From Mesorhizobium sp. (GTDB lineage Bacteria > Pseudomonadota > Alphaproteobacteria > Rhizobiales > Rhizobiaceae), in contig SAQE01000024.1 in the NCBI GenBank assembly GCA_004020545.1, positions 1 through 64,000 of the forward strand: a stretch of 64,000 nt of DNA. The letters run 5' to 3'. Under the pieces are notes generated by a model. It ran no database searches. It was not told where the DNA came from and worked only from the letters and a program-made list of their open reading frames with translations. Shown here piece by piece: positions 1-7,379 of the stretch (position 1 is its first letter; the number at the start of each line of letters is the position of its first letter). Position numbers and translations under genes: made by a program.

Positions 1-235
1 CGAGATCGCGAACCTGCCGGCACAACCCATAACCCGTCGGCCCAGCCTCGAAGCAGACGTGCAGCCGATCATACTTTCTTCCCAGCCTCTTGATCGTCCG
101 CTCGATCGCCGCAGGACTATTCTCAACCTCGCCGACAAACCGGACCTCGCCGGTGCGGCCGCCCTCCGCGATCGCAACCGCGTGCTTCTTCTTGGCTACA
201 TCAAACGCGACAAATGCTTCGCTATACTCTCCCAT
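1..235 (-). CDS. IS110-family transposase, N-terminal part (cut by window edge)
   Basis: The first 78 residues of a DEDD-type recombinase of the IS110 family are visible; the rest lies left of the window. The N-terminus reads FVAFDVAK (residues 8-15), where D12 fits the first catalytic acidic residue, and CFEAGPTGYG (61-70) carries E63, the expected second one. Both are hallmark blocks of IS110 proteins. The start at 235 is preceded by GGAGG seven bases upstream. Members of this family move DNA without classical terminal inverted repeats and are guided by a structured RNA made from the non-coding end of the element. Whether this copy is intact cannot be judged here. Confidence 0.88.
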   Translation of the reverse strand, partial: MGEYSEAFVAFDVAKKKHAVAIAEGGRTGEVRFVGEVENSPAAIERTIKRLGRKYDRLHVCFEAGPTGYGLCRQVRDL

Positions 236-663
236 GGCTCGCCCTCCGTGCGTGAGGATCGGCTCGGCCCATCCGAGCAACCCTCGTCTCTTAATCGCAC
301 GAAAGGGCGGGCCACCGATCTCAGCCCCGGAACATGACGTCTAGGACGGTCGGCGGTCGAAGCGGCCTTTTACAGTCTTCATCGATTGCGCCTGAGGAGC
401 TTCCGTTGTGCGCTCACGTCAGTCATTGCTGCCTACTTGACCATCCATCGAAAGCCAACATTGTCGGCTACTGTGGGCAGTTCTTTGCTCGGGCAAGCAG
501 CAGCCGACGCGCCGCCACCGGACCGGCGGAACAGAATCCGCATGCCTTTGACGCCGGGATCGTGGCTGGTTCACTTTCGGCGGCACGGTTGGCTGACGCA
601 AATGGCAGCCTGACCAAAGCTGACGTCAGCAATGGGCGGATATCGAAAGTCTGCGACCGTCGG
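236..663. other. Non-coding stretch upstream of IS110 transposase; possible element end and guide-RNA region
   Basis: No credible gene is seen between the transposase start and the oxidoreductase stop. In IS110-group elements (as opposed to IS1111-group) the bridge/seeker RNA is encoded in the non-coding end 5' of the transposase, so roughly 236-450 is where such an RNA and the element boundary would lie. A GC-rich hairpin (CCGCC at 512-516 with GGCGG at 525-529) is present but lies rather far out. The exact element end cannot be placed because IS110 elements lack inverted repeats and the other end is outside the window. Confidence 0.35.
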
Positions 664-1779
664 CTAGTCCGGCATCGCGAACTCACTGGCGAGATCGACA
701 GCGCGGCCCTCGCGGGCTGATCGCTGGGCGGCGAGGCCCATGACGACGGCCCACCAGCCGTCTTGCAAGGTCACCTCGACATTGCCTTGCCCGCGCACTG
801 CGGCGACAAAGCGGAGGTGCTCGAAATAGGTCGAGCCATTGTGATCGCCTGCCTCGAGCAGTCGGACATCGACCGGAATCTCCAGCAGGCGCGGCCCCGG
901 CGGATTGCGCGGACTGACGATCAGCTCCGACACGGGCGCGGCGCCCAGATGCCGCGGCCAGAAGCGACCCGGTCCCGGAACCCGGCATTCGATCTTGCCG
1001 CTGCCACCGATCGCACAGAGTTCCTCCTGGTATCGACTGCCCTCGGCGAACATGCACAGCTCTAGCATAGCGCGCGCACCGCTCGCGAAATCGACCAGCA
1101 CATAGCCATGGTCGAGAATATCCGGCGTCTCGCCGCCATAACGTTCCTCAAGATGGTTTCTGGCCTGCCCCGCGCTCGCCATCACGCGGACAGGATCGGA
1201 TCTGAGGATCAGCCGCATCAGGTCGAAGAAGTGGCAGCACTTCTCGACGAAGGTGCCGCCGGTATTGCGGTTGAAGCGGTTCCAGTCGCCGACCTTGGCC
1301 AGGAAGGGAAAACGGTGCTCGCGAATGGTCAGCATGCGAATGCCGCCGGTGACGCCGCCGGCCTGTTCGACGAAAGCGGCGACAGGCGGCATGTAGCGGT
1401 ATTCCATCGCCACCCACACCAGCGGAAGCCTTGCCTTCAGCGCCGCGATGCGCGTCTCGTCGTCGGCGGCCGTGAAAAGCGGTTTTTCCACCAGGACCGG
1501 TAGCGGCCGCTGCGCGGCGATCTCCTCCAACTGGCTGAGGTGGCGATGGTTGGGGCTGGCGATCAGAACGCAGTCGACCCCTTCCGTGGCCAGCAATTCG
1601 GCGATCGACACCGCCGGTCGTGCATCCGGCGCCAGGCCCAATGACGCTGCCATCATGCCGGGGTCGGGCTCGAAGATGGCGGCCACATGCGCATCAGGCA
1701 ACAGTGCGATGTTGCGGATATGCTCCTGGCCCATCATACCGCAGCCGACAATGCCGTAGCCGATCGATGATTTGGTCAC
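664..1779 (-). CDS. Gfo/Idh/MocA family NAD(P)-dependent oxidoreductase
   Basis: A 371-residue cytoplasmic dehydrogenase. The N-terminal Rossmann fold shows GIVGCGMMG (residues 9-17); ASPNHRH (74-80) and the family-defining EKP motif (98-100) follow, then the C-terminal alpha/beta domain of sugar and inositol dehydrogenases. The start is taken as GTG at 1779, because GGAAGG sits eight bases upstream and the preceding codons do not resemble the family; an ATG further upstream would add 21 unlikely residues. It lies 17 bp downstream of a GntR-type regulator on the same strand, so the two are probably co-transcribed. The substrate is unknown; a sugar, polyol or uronate derivative is likely by family. 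Confidence 0.85.
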   Translation of the reverse strand: MTKSSIGYGIVGCGMMGQEHIRNIALLPDAHVAAIFEPDPGMMAASLGLAPDARPAVSIAELLATEGVDCVLIASPNHRHLSQLEEIAAQRPLPVLVEKPLFTAADDETRIAALKARLPLVWVAMEYRYMPPVAAFVEQAGGVTGGIRMLTIREHRFPFLAKVGDWNRFNRNTGGTFVEKCCHFFDLMRLILRSDPVRVMASAGQARNHLEERYGGETPDILDHGYVLVDFASGARAMLELCMFAEGSRYQEELCAIGGSGKIECRVPGPGRFWPRHLGAAPVSELIVSPRNPPGPRLLEIPVDVRLLEAGDHNGSTYFEHLRFVAAVRGQGNVEVTLQDGWWAVVMGLAAQRSAREGRAVDLASEFAMPD

Positions 1780-1796
1780 TCGGCGCCTTCCATCTC

Positions 1797-2534
1797 TTAT
1801 TTGAAACGAGTCACGTAACGCGCCGCGTCCGGATCGAACCAACTGCGGGAATATTCCACACTGTCTCCGTCCCCGGCCCAGGCAATGCGTTCGATGAACC
1901 CCACGACCTCGCCCGGCCGAGGTCTGAAATCGGCCGGGGCCCAGCCCGGGGCGGGCGCGACGCCGACACGATCCTCGGCGCGAACGATCGAAAAGCCGAG
2001 GGCCAGCCGGTAGTGGAGATAGAGCGATTCCGACAGGTCATCGCGCTCGAGCCGCTCGGCTCGGCTGGCATCGAGCCAGATCTCCTCGGCCGCTGCCGGT
2101 TCGCCGTCGAGCCGACGCAGCCGACGGATGCGGTAGGCATCAAGGGCGCTGCCGAACTCCGGCAGATCGGACGGCTTGGGTAGCCGTTCGACCGACAGCA
2201 CCTCGGCGGTCGGGAGTCCGCCGCCGTCGATGCGCTCCAGCCTAAAGAAGGCGTAGACCCCGAGCAGGTCGCCGCGCGCCCGCACATAGTTGCCCGATCC
2301 CTGGACGCGGTCGAGCAGGCCTTTTTCGGTGAGGTCGGCCAGCGCGCGCCTCAGCGTGCCGACGGCAATCCCGAGGCTCGCGGCCATCTCGCGTTCCGGC
2401 GGAAGCCGCGCCCCGTCGGCCAGCCGTCCGGCCGCGATTTCGCGGATCAGCATTTCGCTGATCTGCAAATGCACGGGTAGAGGACCGCGCATCTGGCTGG
2501 ATCGGTGGCCGCGCTCGGTTCTCGTTAGCTGCAT
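1797..2534 (-). CDS. GntR-family transcriptional regulator with UTRA ligand domain
   Basis: A 245-residue regulator of the HutC subfamily. Residues about 20-85 form the winged helix-turn-helix, with PPEREMAASLG and a GSGNYVRA wing. Residues about 95-235 form a UTRA-type effector-binding domain ending in a typical SRSWFDPDAARY stretch. The start at 2534 has AGGTGG just upstream. It precedes the Gfo/Idh/MocA gene by 17 bp and is divergent from the luciferase-like monooxygenase at 2647. The shared intergenic region holds a near-perfect palindrome (2574-2587), so this protein probably controls both units in response to a small metabolite that cannot be named from sequence. Confidence 0.87.
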   Translation of the reverse strand: MQLTRTERGHRSSQMRGPLPVHLQISEMLIREIAAGRLADGARLPPEREMAASLGIAVGTLRRALADLTEKGLLDRVQGSGNYVRARGDLLGVYAFFRLERIDGGGLPTAEVLSVERLPKPSDLPEFGSALDAYRIRRLRRLDGEPAAAEEIWLDASRAERLERDDLSESLYLHYRLALGFSIVRAEDRVGVAPAPGWAPADFRPRPGEVVGFIERIAWAGDGDSVEYSRSWFDPDAARYVTRFK

Positions 2535-2573
2535 GTCCACCTTTTCCTGCGGCCTCAGAAAATTGATACAGTA

Positions 2574-2587
2574 TTGATCTACATCAA
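2574..2587. promoter_or_regulatory. Candidate GntR operator palindrome
   Basis: TTGATCTACATCAA is symmetric at 12 of 14 positions and sits between the divergent GntR regulator and monooxygenase genes, 40 bp from the first start and 60 bp from the second. A further TTGATAC half-site lies just left of it at about 2563. Size and location fit an autoregulated GntR operator; binding is inferred. Confidence 0.45.
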
Positions 2588-2646
2588 ATCGAATGCTACG
2601 CAAGCCCCATTCGCCGCCAACGCAACGAACTCTTGAAGGACGAGCA

Positions 2647-3804
2647 ATGACTGTCGTCCCCATTACCTCACCGGATCTGGATGCGGCTGAGGTCGCCTGG
2701 TTCGCCGCGCTCTGTTCGGACGACTATCGCTATCTCGGCGTGCCCGACGGCGCACTGCGCTCGAGCTGGGCGCACTGCTCCGAGATCGTGAGGACCTCCG
2801 AGGAGCTCGGCTTCCGCAACATCCTGTGCCCGTCGTCCTATCAGGTCGGGCAGGACACGTTGAGCTTCGTCGCCGGCTGCGCGCCGATCACCTCGAGGAT
2901 CAATCTGCTCGCGGCCGTGCGTTGCGGCGAGATGCAGCCGATCATGCTTGCACGCACCATCGCGACGCTGGACCACATGCTTGAAGGCCGGCTGACGGTG
3001 AACATCATCTCGTCGGACTTTCCCGGCGAAACGGCCGACAGCACCTACCGCTATCAGCGCTCGCGGGAGGTGGTGCAGATCCTGCGCCAGGCCTGGACCC
3101 AAGATGCGATCGATTTCGAGGGCGAGGTCTATCGTTTCAAGGGCGTCCCGACGGCGCCGGCAAAGCCCTACCAGCAGAATGGAGGGCCGTTGCTCTATTT
3201 CGGCGGCTATTCGCCCGATGCGCTCGATCTTTGCGCCGAACAGTGCGACGTCTACCTGATGTGGCCGGAGACGAAGGAGGAACTCGCCGGCCGCATGAAA
3301 TCGGTGCACGAGCGGGCCGCGCGCCATGGGCGCACCCTCGACTACGGATTGCGTGTCCACATGATCGTGCGCGACACCGAAGCCGAAGCGAAGGACTATG
3401 CCCGCGAGCTGGTTTCGAAGCTGGATGACGAGCAGGGCAGGGCGATCCGCGAGCGGGCGCTCGATGCCCGATCGCTTGGCGTATCGCATCAGGCCAAGGC
3501 GCGCGAGATCGCCGACGCGGAAGGTTATGTCGAGCCGCATCTGTGGACCGGCGTCGGGCGGGCGCGCTCGGGCTGCGGCGCAGCGCTGGTGGGCTCAGCC
3601 GATCAGGTGCTGTCGGAAATCGAGGCATATATGAAGTTGGGCATCCGAGCCTTCATCTTCTCCGGCTATCCGCATCTCGACGAAGCGCGGCATTTCGGCA
3701 CCAAGGTGCTTCCTCAGCTCAAGACGTGCTCGTTGCCGCATGCCTACGGGCGTGTGCCGGACCGGGTTCCGGCAACACCATTGGGAAGGGGGGAGCGCCA
3801 CTGA
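2647..3804 (+). CDS. LLM-class flavin-dependent monooxygenase (SsuD-like)
   Basis: A 385-residue luciferase-like TIM-barrel monooxygenase close in length to alkanesulfonate monooxygenase SsuD (about 380). These enzymes use reduced FMN and O2 to oxidise sulfonates, nitriloacetate-type chelators, dibenzothiophene sulfone or similar compounds. The ATG at 2647 has AAGGACG upstream; a longer frame back to 2593 lacks a ribosome site and family similarity. Its TGA overlaps the ATG of the flavin reductase (TGATG at 3802-3806), which fits a two-component system with coupled translation. No sulfonate ABC transporter is adjacent, so the substrate remains open. Confidence 0.85.
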   Translation: MTVVPITSPDLDAAEVAWFAALCSDDYRYLGVPDGALRSSWAHCSEIVRTSEELGFRNILCPSSYQVGQDTLSFVAGCAPITSRINLLAAVRCGEMQPIMLARTIATLDHMLEGRLTVNIISSDFPGETADSTYRYQRSREVVQILRQAWTQDAIDFEGEVYRFKGVPTAPAKPYQQNGGPLLYFGGYSPDALDLCAEQCDVYLMWPETKEELAGRMKSVHERAARHGRTLDYGLRVHMIVRDTEAEAKDYARELVSKLDDEQGRAIRERALDARSLGVSHQAKAREIADAEGYVEPHLWTGVGRARSGCGAALVGSADQVLSEIEAYMKLGIRAFIFSGYPHLDEARHFGTKVLPQLKTCSLPHAYGRVPDRVPATPLGRGERH

Positions 3805-4289
3805 TGGAGCATTTCGTGTGCGACCCACGTCTGTTGCGCAACGCATTCGGGCGCTTCGCCACCGGTGTCACGGTCGTCACCACCGGCACGGCCGACGGCC
3901 CGGTCGCCATCACCGCCAACAGCTTCTCGTCCGTCTCGCTCGATCCGCCGCTGGTGCTCTGGTCGATCGGCCGCCATTCACGCCGGTTCGACGCCTTCGC
4001 CAATGCCGCGTACTATGCCATTCACGTGCTGGCGGACGATCAGATCGAACTTTGCTGGCGCTTTTCGAAGTCAGGGACCGATTTTGCCGGCCTCGAATTG
4101 ACGTGGAACGGGCACGGCGTGCCGCTGCTGCCGCGGGCGCTGGCGCGGTTCGAATGCAGCGTCGCGGACCGCTTCCCGGCGGGCGACCATATGATCCTGC
4201 TTGGACGCGTTCTTGAACTGGAAACGCAGGAAGGTCTGCCGCTGCTCTTTGCCGGCGGCAAGTCCCGTCCTCAAGGCGACGGCGGATGA
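3804..4289 (+). CDS. Flavin reductase domain protein (monooxygenase partner)
   Basis: A 161-residue FMN-binding split-barrel reductase. The block FGRFATGVTVVTT near the N-terminus and NSFSSVSLDPPLV are typical of the family (usually about 160-170 residues), which supplies FMNH2 to class C monooxygenases using NAD(P)H. It starts inside the stop codon of the upstream LLM monooxygenase, so the pair is almost certainly co-translated. The C-terminus ends in GGKSRPQGDGG, less conserved than the usual FF-GG-Y tail. The last 19 bases overlap the 3' end of the convergent LacI-type gene. Confidence 0.87.
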   Translation: MEHFVCDPRLLRNAFGRFATGVTVVTTGTADGPVAITANSFSSVSLDPPLVLWSIGRHSRRFDAFANAAYYAIHVLADDQIELCWRFSKSGTDFAGLELTWNGHGVPLLPRALARFECSVADRFPAGDHMILLGRVLELETQEGLPLLFAGGKSRPQGDGG

Positions 4290-5338
4290 GGCTCGGCGCC
4301 GGCCGGAGCTGGTGCGGTCGACCGGCGCACCACCAGGTGGCAGGCGAGCTCGACGCGGCGCGGCGGCAGCATCGAATGGGCCATGTCGTCGAGCAGGAGG
4401 CTGAGCGCTGCCGAGCCGATCTCGCGCATGGGAATGTGCATCGTCGTCAGCGGCGGGTTGCAGAAGGCTGCCTGCGGCAGGTCGTCCATGCCGACGACCG
4501 AGACATCGGCCGGCACCGAGTATCCGGCCTCCTGGATGCCGGCGATGGCGCCGAAGGCCAAACTGTCGCCCGCCGTCAGCACGGCCGTGAAATCGAGGCC
4601 GCGATCCGCGATGCGGGCGGTGACGGCCTTGCTTGCAAGCTCCGGAAGCCAGTCTTCAACCTCGACCACGAGGTCGTCGAAGCCGGTGATGCCGCCCGCC
4701 ATCAGCGCGTCGCGCCAGCCTTCGTAACGGCGCTCGATGGTGCGTCGGCCGCGCCGCATCAGGAACAGGATGCGGCGGTGGCCAAGACCGATGAGGTGCC
4801 GCGCGGCGAGCATGGCGGCGGAGCGGTTGCAGGGCGTCACGCTCGAATGGCGCATCGAGGGATCGTCGCCGTTGACGAGCACGATCGGCTTGGAAAAGCC
4901 GGCCGTCAGCGTCAGCACGTCAGCATCATCCAGCGTCAGAAAGAGACAGCCGGCGACGCTGTCATCGCGTTCGGATTCGCGCAGGAGGGCGATTTCGTCC
5001 TCGGGCGTCGCGACCGGCCGGGTCACCAGCTCGACGCCCAGCAGTCGGGCGCGTTCGTTGAGCCCGTCGAGGACGTGATAGGTGAACTGGTTGCGGGCGC
5101 TGTCGACCATGGCCACGCTGCTTGCAGCCAGGATGACCTTGCGGCCGGCAACCGAGGCCGGGATGGCGTAATTCATCGACTTCGCCGTCTCGATGATCGT
5201 GGCGCGAAGGTCATCCTTGACGCCGCCGACGCCGCTCAGCGCGCGGGAGGCGGTGCTGACGGAGACGCCGCACCGCGCCGCGATCTCTTCCAGTCGAACA
5301 CGGCGGCTGGGGCGGCCGCGCTTGCCCTGGATCGTCAT
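4271..5338 (-). CDS. LacI-family transcriptional regulator
   Basis: A 355-residue repressor-type protein. The DNA-binding headpiece (about residues 10-35) contains the VSVSTASRAL recognition helix. It is followed by the hinge and a periplasmic-binding-protein-like sensor domain (LVNGDDP, GLGHRRILFL, VVGMDDLPQAAF). The start at 5338 is preceded by GGAGG. It is divergent from the uronate operon that starts at 5449, so it most likely represses that operon and is released by an intermediate or imported oligosaccharide. The 3' end overlaps the flavin reductase by 19 bp. Confidence 0.9.
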   Translation of the reverse strand: MTIQGKRGRPSRRVRLEEIAARCGVSVSTASRALSGVGGVKDDLRATIIETAKSMNYAIPASVAGRKVILAASSVAMVDSARNQFTYHVLDGLNERARLLGVELVTRPVATPEDEIALLRESERDDSVAGCLFLTLDDADVLTLTAGFSKPIVLVNGDDPSMRHSSVTPCNRSAAMLAARHLIGLGHRRILFLMRRGRRTIERRYEGWRDALMAGGITGFDDLVVEVEDWLPELASKAVTARIADRGLDFTAVLTAGDSLAFGAIAGIQEAGYSVPADVSVVGMDDLPQAAFCNPPLTTMHIPMREIGSAALSLLLDDMAHSMLPPRRVELACHLVVRRSTAPAPAGAEPHPPSP

Positions 5339-5448
5339 AGGTTCCCGCGCCTCCGGCAAAATCGTCCAAATCTGCAAAAAATTTTCACATTGCGCAAGAA
5401 AAATCCCTGTGAAACAGTTCGCGTGAGGCGGGAGAAACGGGAGGAGTG
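5339..5448. promoter_or_regulatory. Divergent LacI/uronate-operon control region
   Basis: This 110-bp AT-richer gap must hold both promoters. It contains the perfect palindrome TTGCGCAA (5390-5397), flanked by an inverted pair TTTCACA (5383-5389) and TGTGAAA (5408-5414). LacI-family operators are usually palindromes with a central CG, which TTGCGCAA satisfies. Assignment as operator is inference. Confidence 0.4.
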
Positions 5449-6549
5449 ATGCCGCTTTCGGCCGAACGCCTGAATTCCGCGCTTACGAGCCTCGTGGCCG
5501 GCATGACCGGCTTGCGCCATGACGGGCGCTTCGATGAGCCCAATCTCGACGGGACGCCGGGAGACTATGTCAGCTTCGACAGCTGGGAATGGCCGCAGGG
5601 CGTCGGACTCTATGGCCTGGTCCGGCTGTGGGCGCAGACCGGCGAGGATCGGCTGCTGCAGACGATCGAGGCCTGGTACGACCGGCGCATCGCGGCCGGA
5701 CTGCCTGCGATGAACGTCAACACCACCGCGCCTCTGCTGGCGCTGAGCGAATTGTGGCGGCGCCGGCGCCAGCCGCGCTTCGAGCCGGTCTTGCGCGACT
5801 GGGCCGAGCGGGTGGTCACCGCGATGCCGCGGACGCCCGAAGGCGGCTTCCAGCACAATGTTTCGGACCGGGTCAACGACGACGAATTGTGGGACGACAC
5901 CTTGTTCATGGTGGCGCTGTTTCTTGCATCCTACGGCCAGGCCGCCGGCCAGCGCCGCTTCGTCGAGGAGGCGGAACGGCAGTTCCTCGTCCACGCCCGT
6001 TATCTCGCCGATCCGGTGTCGGGGCTGTGGTTCCACGGCTGGAGTTTCGACGGCCGGCACAATTTCGCCCGCGCGCTTTGGGGCAGGGGCAATGCCTGGA
6101 TCACGGTCGGTATTCTCGATCTGGTGGAGTTGGCCGAGATTACGCCCTCGGTGCAGGGCTATTTGCTCGGCATCCTAGAGACGCAGATCAAGGCGCTGCT
6201 CGGACTCCAGTCGGAGTCGGGCGCATGGCACACCTTGCTCGACGATCCGAGCTCCTACAAAGAGATCTCCGCTACGGCCGGCTTTGGCTATGGGCTGCTG
6301 AAGGCCGCACGGCTGGGAATCGGTCCGGCGCAATGCAGGGCCGCCGGTCTCCGCGCCCTGGAGGCGGTGGTGGCCAACATCGACGACAAAGGGGTTGTGG
6401 CGAATGTCTCCTACGGCACACGCATGGGCCATGACCTGCAGTTCTACCGTGACATCCCCATCCATCCGACCGGCTATGGGCAGGCGCTCGCTATCCTGTG
6501 CCTGACCGAAGGGGCACTGCATCTGCAATCGAAGGTGGAAGCGGCATGA
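5449..6549 (+). CDS. GH105/GH88-type unsaturated uronyl hydrolase
   Basis: A 366-residue (alpha/alpha)6-barrel enzyme similar in size to YteR (373). These hydrolases remove the 4,5-unsaturated uronic acid left at the non-reducing end by polysaccharide lyases, by hydrating the double bond. DELWDDTLFM (145-154) is the catalytic block, D150 being the likely acid/base, and WGRGNAW (211-217) is a family signature. There is no signal peptide, so it acts in the cytoplasm on imported oligosaccharides. The ATG at 5449 is preferred over GTG at 5446 because GGAGG lies four bases before it. Its TGA overlaps the next ATG. Linkage preference (rhamnose or another neighbour) cannot be read from sequence. Confidence 0.85.
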   Translation: MPLSAERLNSALTSLVAGMTGLRHDGRFDEPNLDGTPGDYVSFDSWEWPQGVGLYGLVRLWAQTGEDRLLQTIEAWYDRRIAAGLPAMNVNTTAPLLALSELWRRRRQPRFEPVLRDWAERVVTAMPRTPEGGFQHNVSDRVNDDELWDDTLFMVALFLASYGQAAGQRRFVEEAERQFLVHARYLADPVSGLWFHGWSFDGRHNFARALWGRGNAWITVGILDLVELAEITPSVQGYLLGILETQIKALLGLQSESGAWHTLLDDPSSYKEISATAGFGYGLLKAARLGIGPAQCRAAGLRALEAVVANIDDKGVVANVSYGTRMGHDLQFYRDIPIHPTGYGQALAILCLTEGALHLQSKVEAA

Positions 6550-7379
6550 TGCGAACGCTCTACGGCACATCGCCGGCGGACATTGCCGGCATGGATACGG
6601 AGCGGCTGAGGTCCGAATTCCTGGTCGACCGCCTGTTCCGGCCGGACGCGATCGAATTCGTCTATACCCATGTCGACCGCATGATCATCGGCGGTGCGGT
6701 TCCCGTCGCCAAGCCGCTGATGTTCGGCAACGGGGCCGATGTCGGCACGGAGCTCTTCTTCACGGCGCGTGAGATGGGCATCGCCAATCTTGGCGGCAGC
6801 GGCACGGTCGCCGTGGACGGCAGGCGCTTTACCCTGGCCAACCGCGACATCGCCTATATCGGACGTGGCGCGCGCGAGGTGACGCTGGAGAGCGACGATC
6901 CGGAGAGGCCGGCGCGCTTCTACATGAACTCGGTGCCGGCCGGCGCCGACATTCCCCACCGTCTCATCTCCAGGAGTGAAGCCAAGCCGCTGGTCCTGGG
7001 CGAGGAGGCGCGCGCCAACAAGCGCACGCTGCGCATGTATATCCACCCCGAAGTGGCCCCGTCATGCCTTCTGCTGATGGGCATCACCGACCTCGCGCCA
7101 GGCAGCGTGTGGAACACCACGCCGCCGCATCTGCATGAGCGGCGCATGGAGGCCTATTGCTATTTCGACCTCGCCGCTGCGGACCGGGTCGTCCATCTGA
7201 TGGGCCGGCCCGACAATACCCGCCATCTGATGGTCGCCGACGGCAATGTTGTCCTGTCGCCGGCCTGGTCGATCCATATGGGCGCGGGCACCGGTCCCTA
7301 CGGCTTTGTCTGGGGCATGACAGGGGAGAACCAGGCCTACACCGATGTCGACCCGGTTGCCGTGAAGGATTTGCGATGA
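6546..7379 (+). CDS. kduI: 5-dehydro-4-deoxy-D-glucuronate isomerase KduI
   Basis: A 277-residue cupin-fold isomerase, near-identical in length to E. coli KduI (278). It converts 5-keto-4-deoxyuronate, the open form of the unsaturated uronate released by the upstream hydrolase, to 2,5-diketo-3-deoxygluconate. The zinc ligands of the E. coli enzyme (H196, H198, E203, H245) match H195, H197 and E202 in PHLHERRMEAY and H244 in WSIHMGAG. The start overlaps the hydrolase stop (ATGATG at 6546-6551) and the TGA overlaps the following ATG, so translation is coupled throughout. Confidence 0.93.
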   Translation: MMRTLYGTSPADIAGMDTERLRSEFLVDRLFRPDAIEFVYTHVDRMIIGGAVPVAKPLMFGNGADVGTELFFTAREMGIANLGGSGTVAVDGRRFTLANRDIAYIGRGAREVTLESDDPERPARFYMNSVPAGADIPHRLISRSEAKPLVLGEEARANKRTLRMYIHPEVAPSCLLLMGITDLAPGSVWNTTPPHLHERRMEAYCYFDLAAADRVVHLMGRPDNTRHLMVADGNVVLSPAWSIHMGAGTGPYGFVWGMTGENQAYTDVDPVAVKDLR

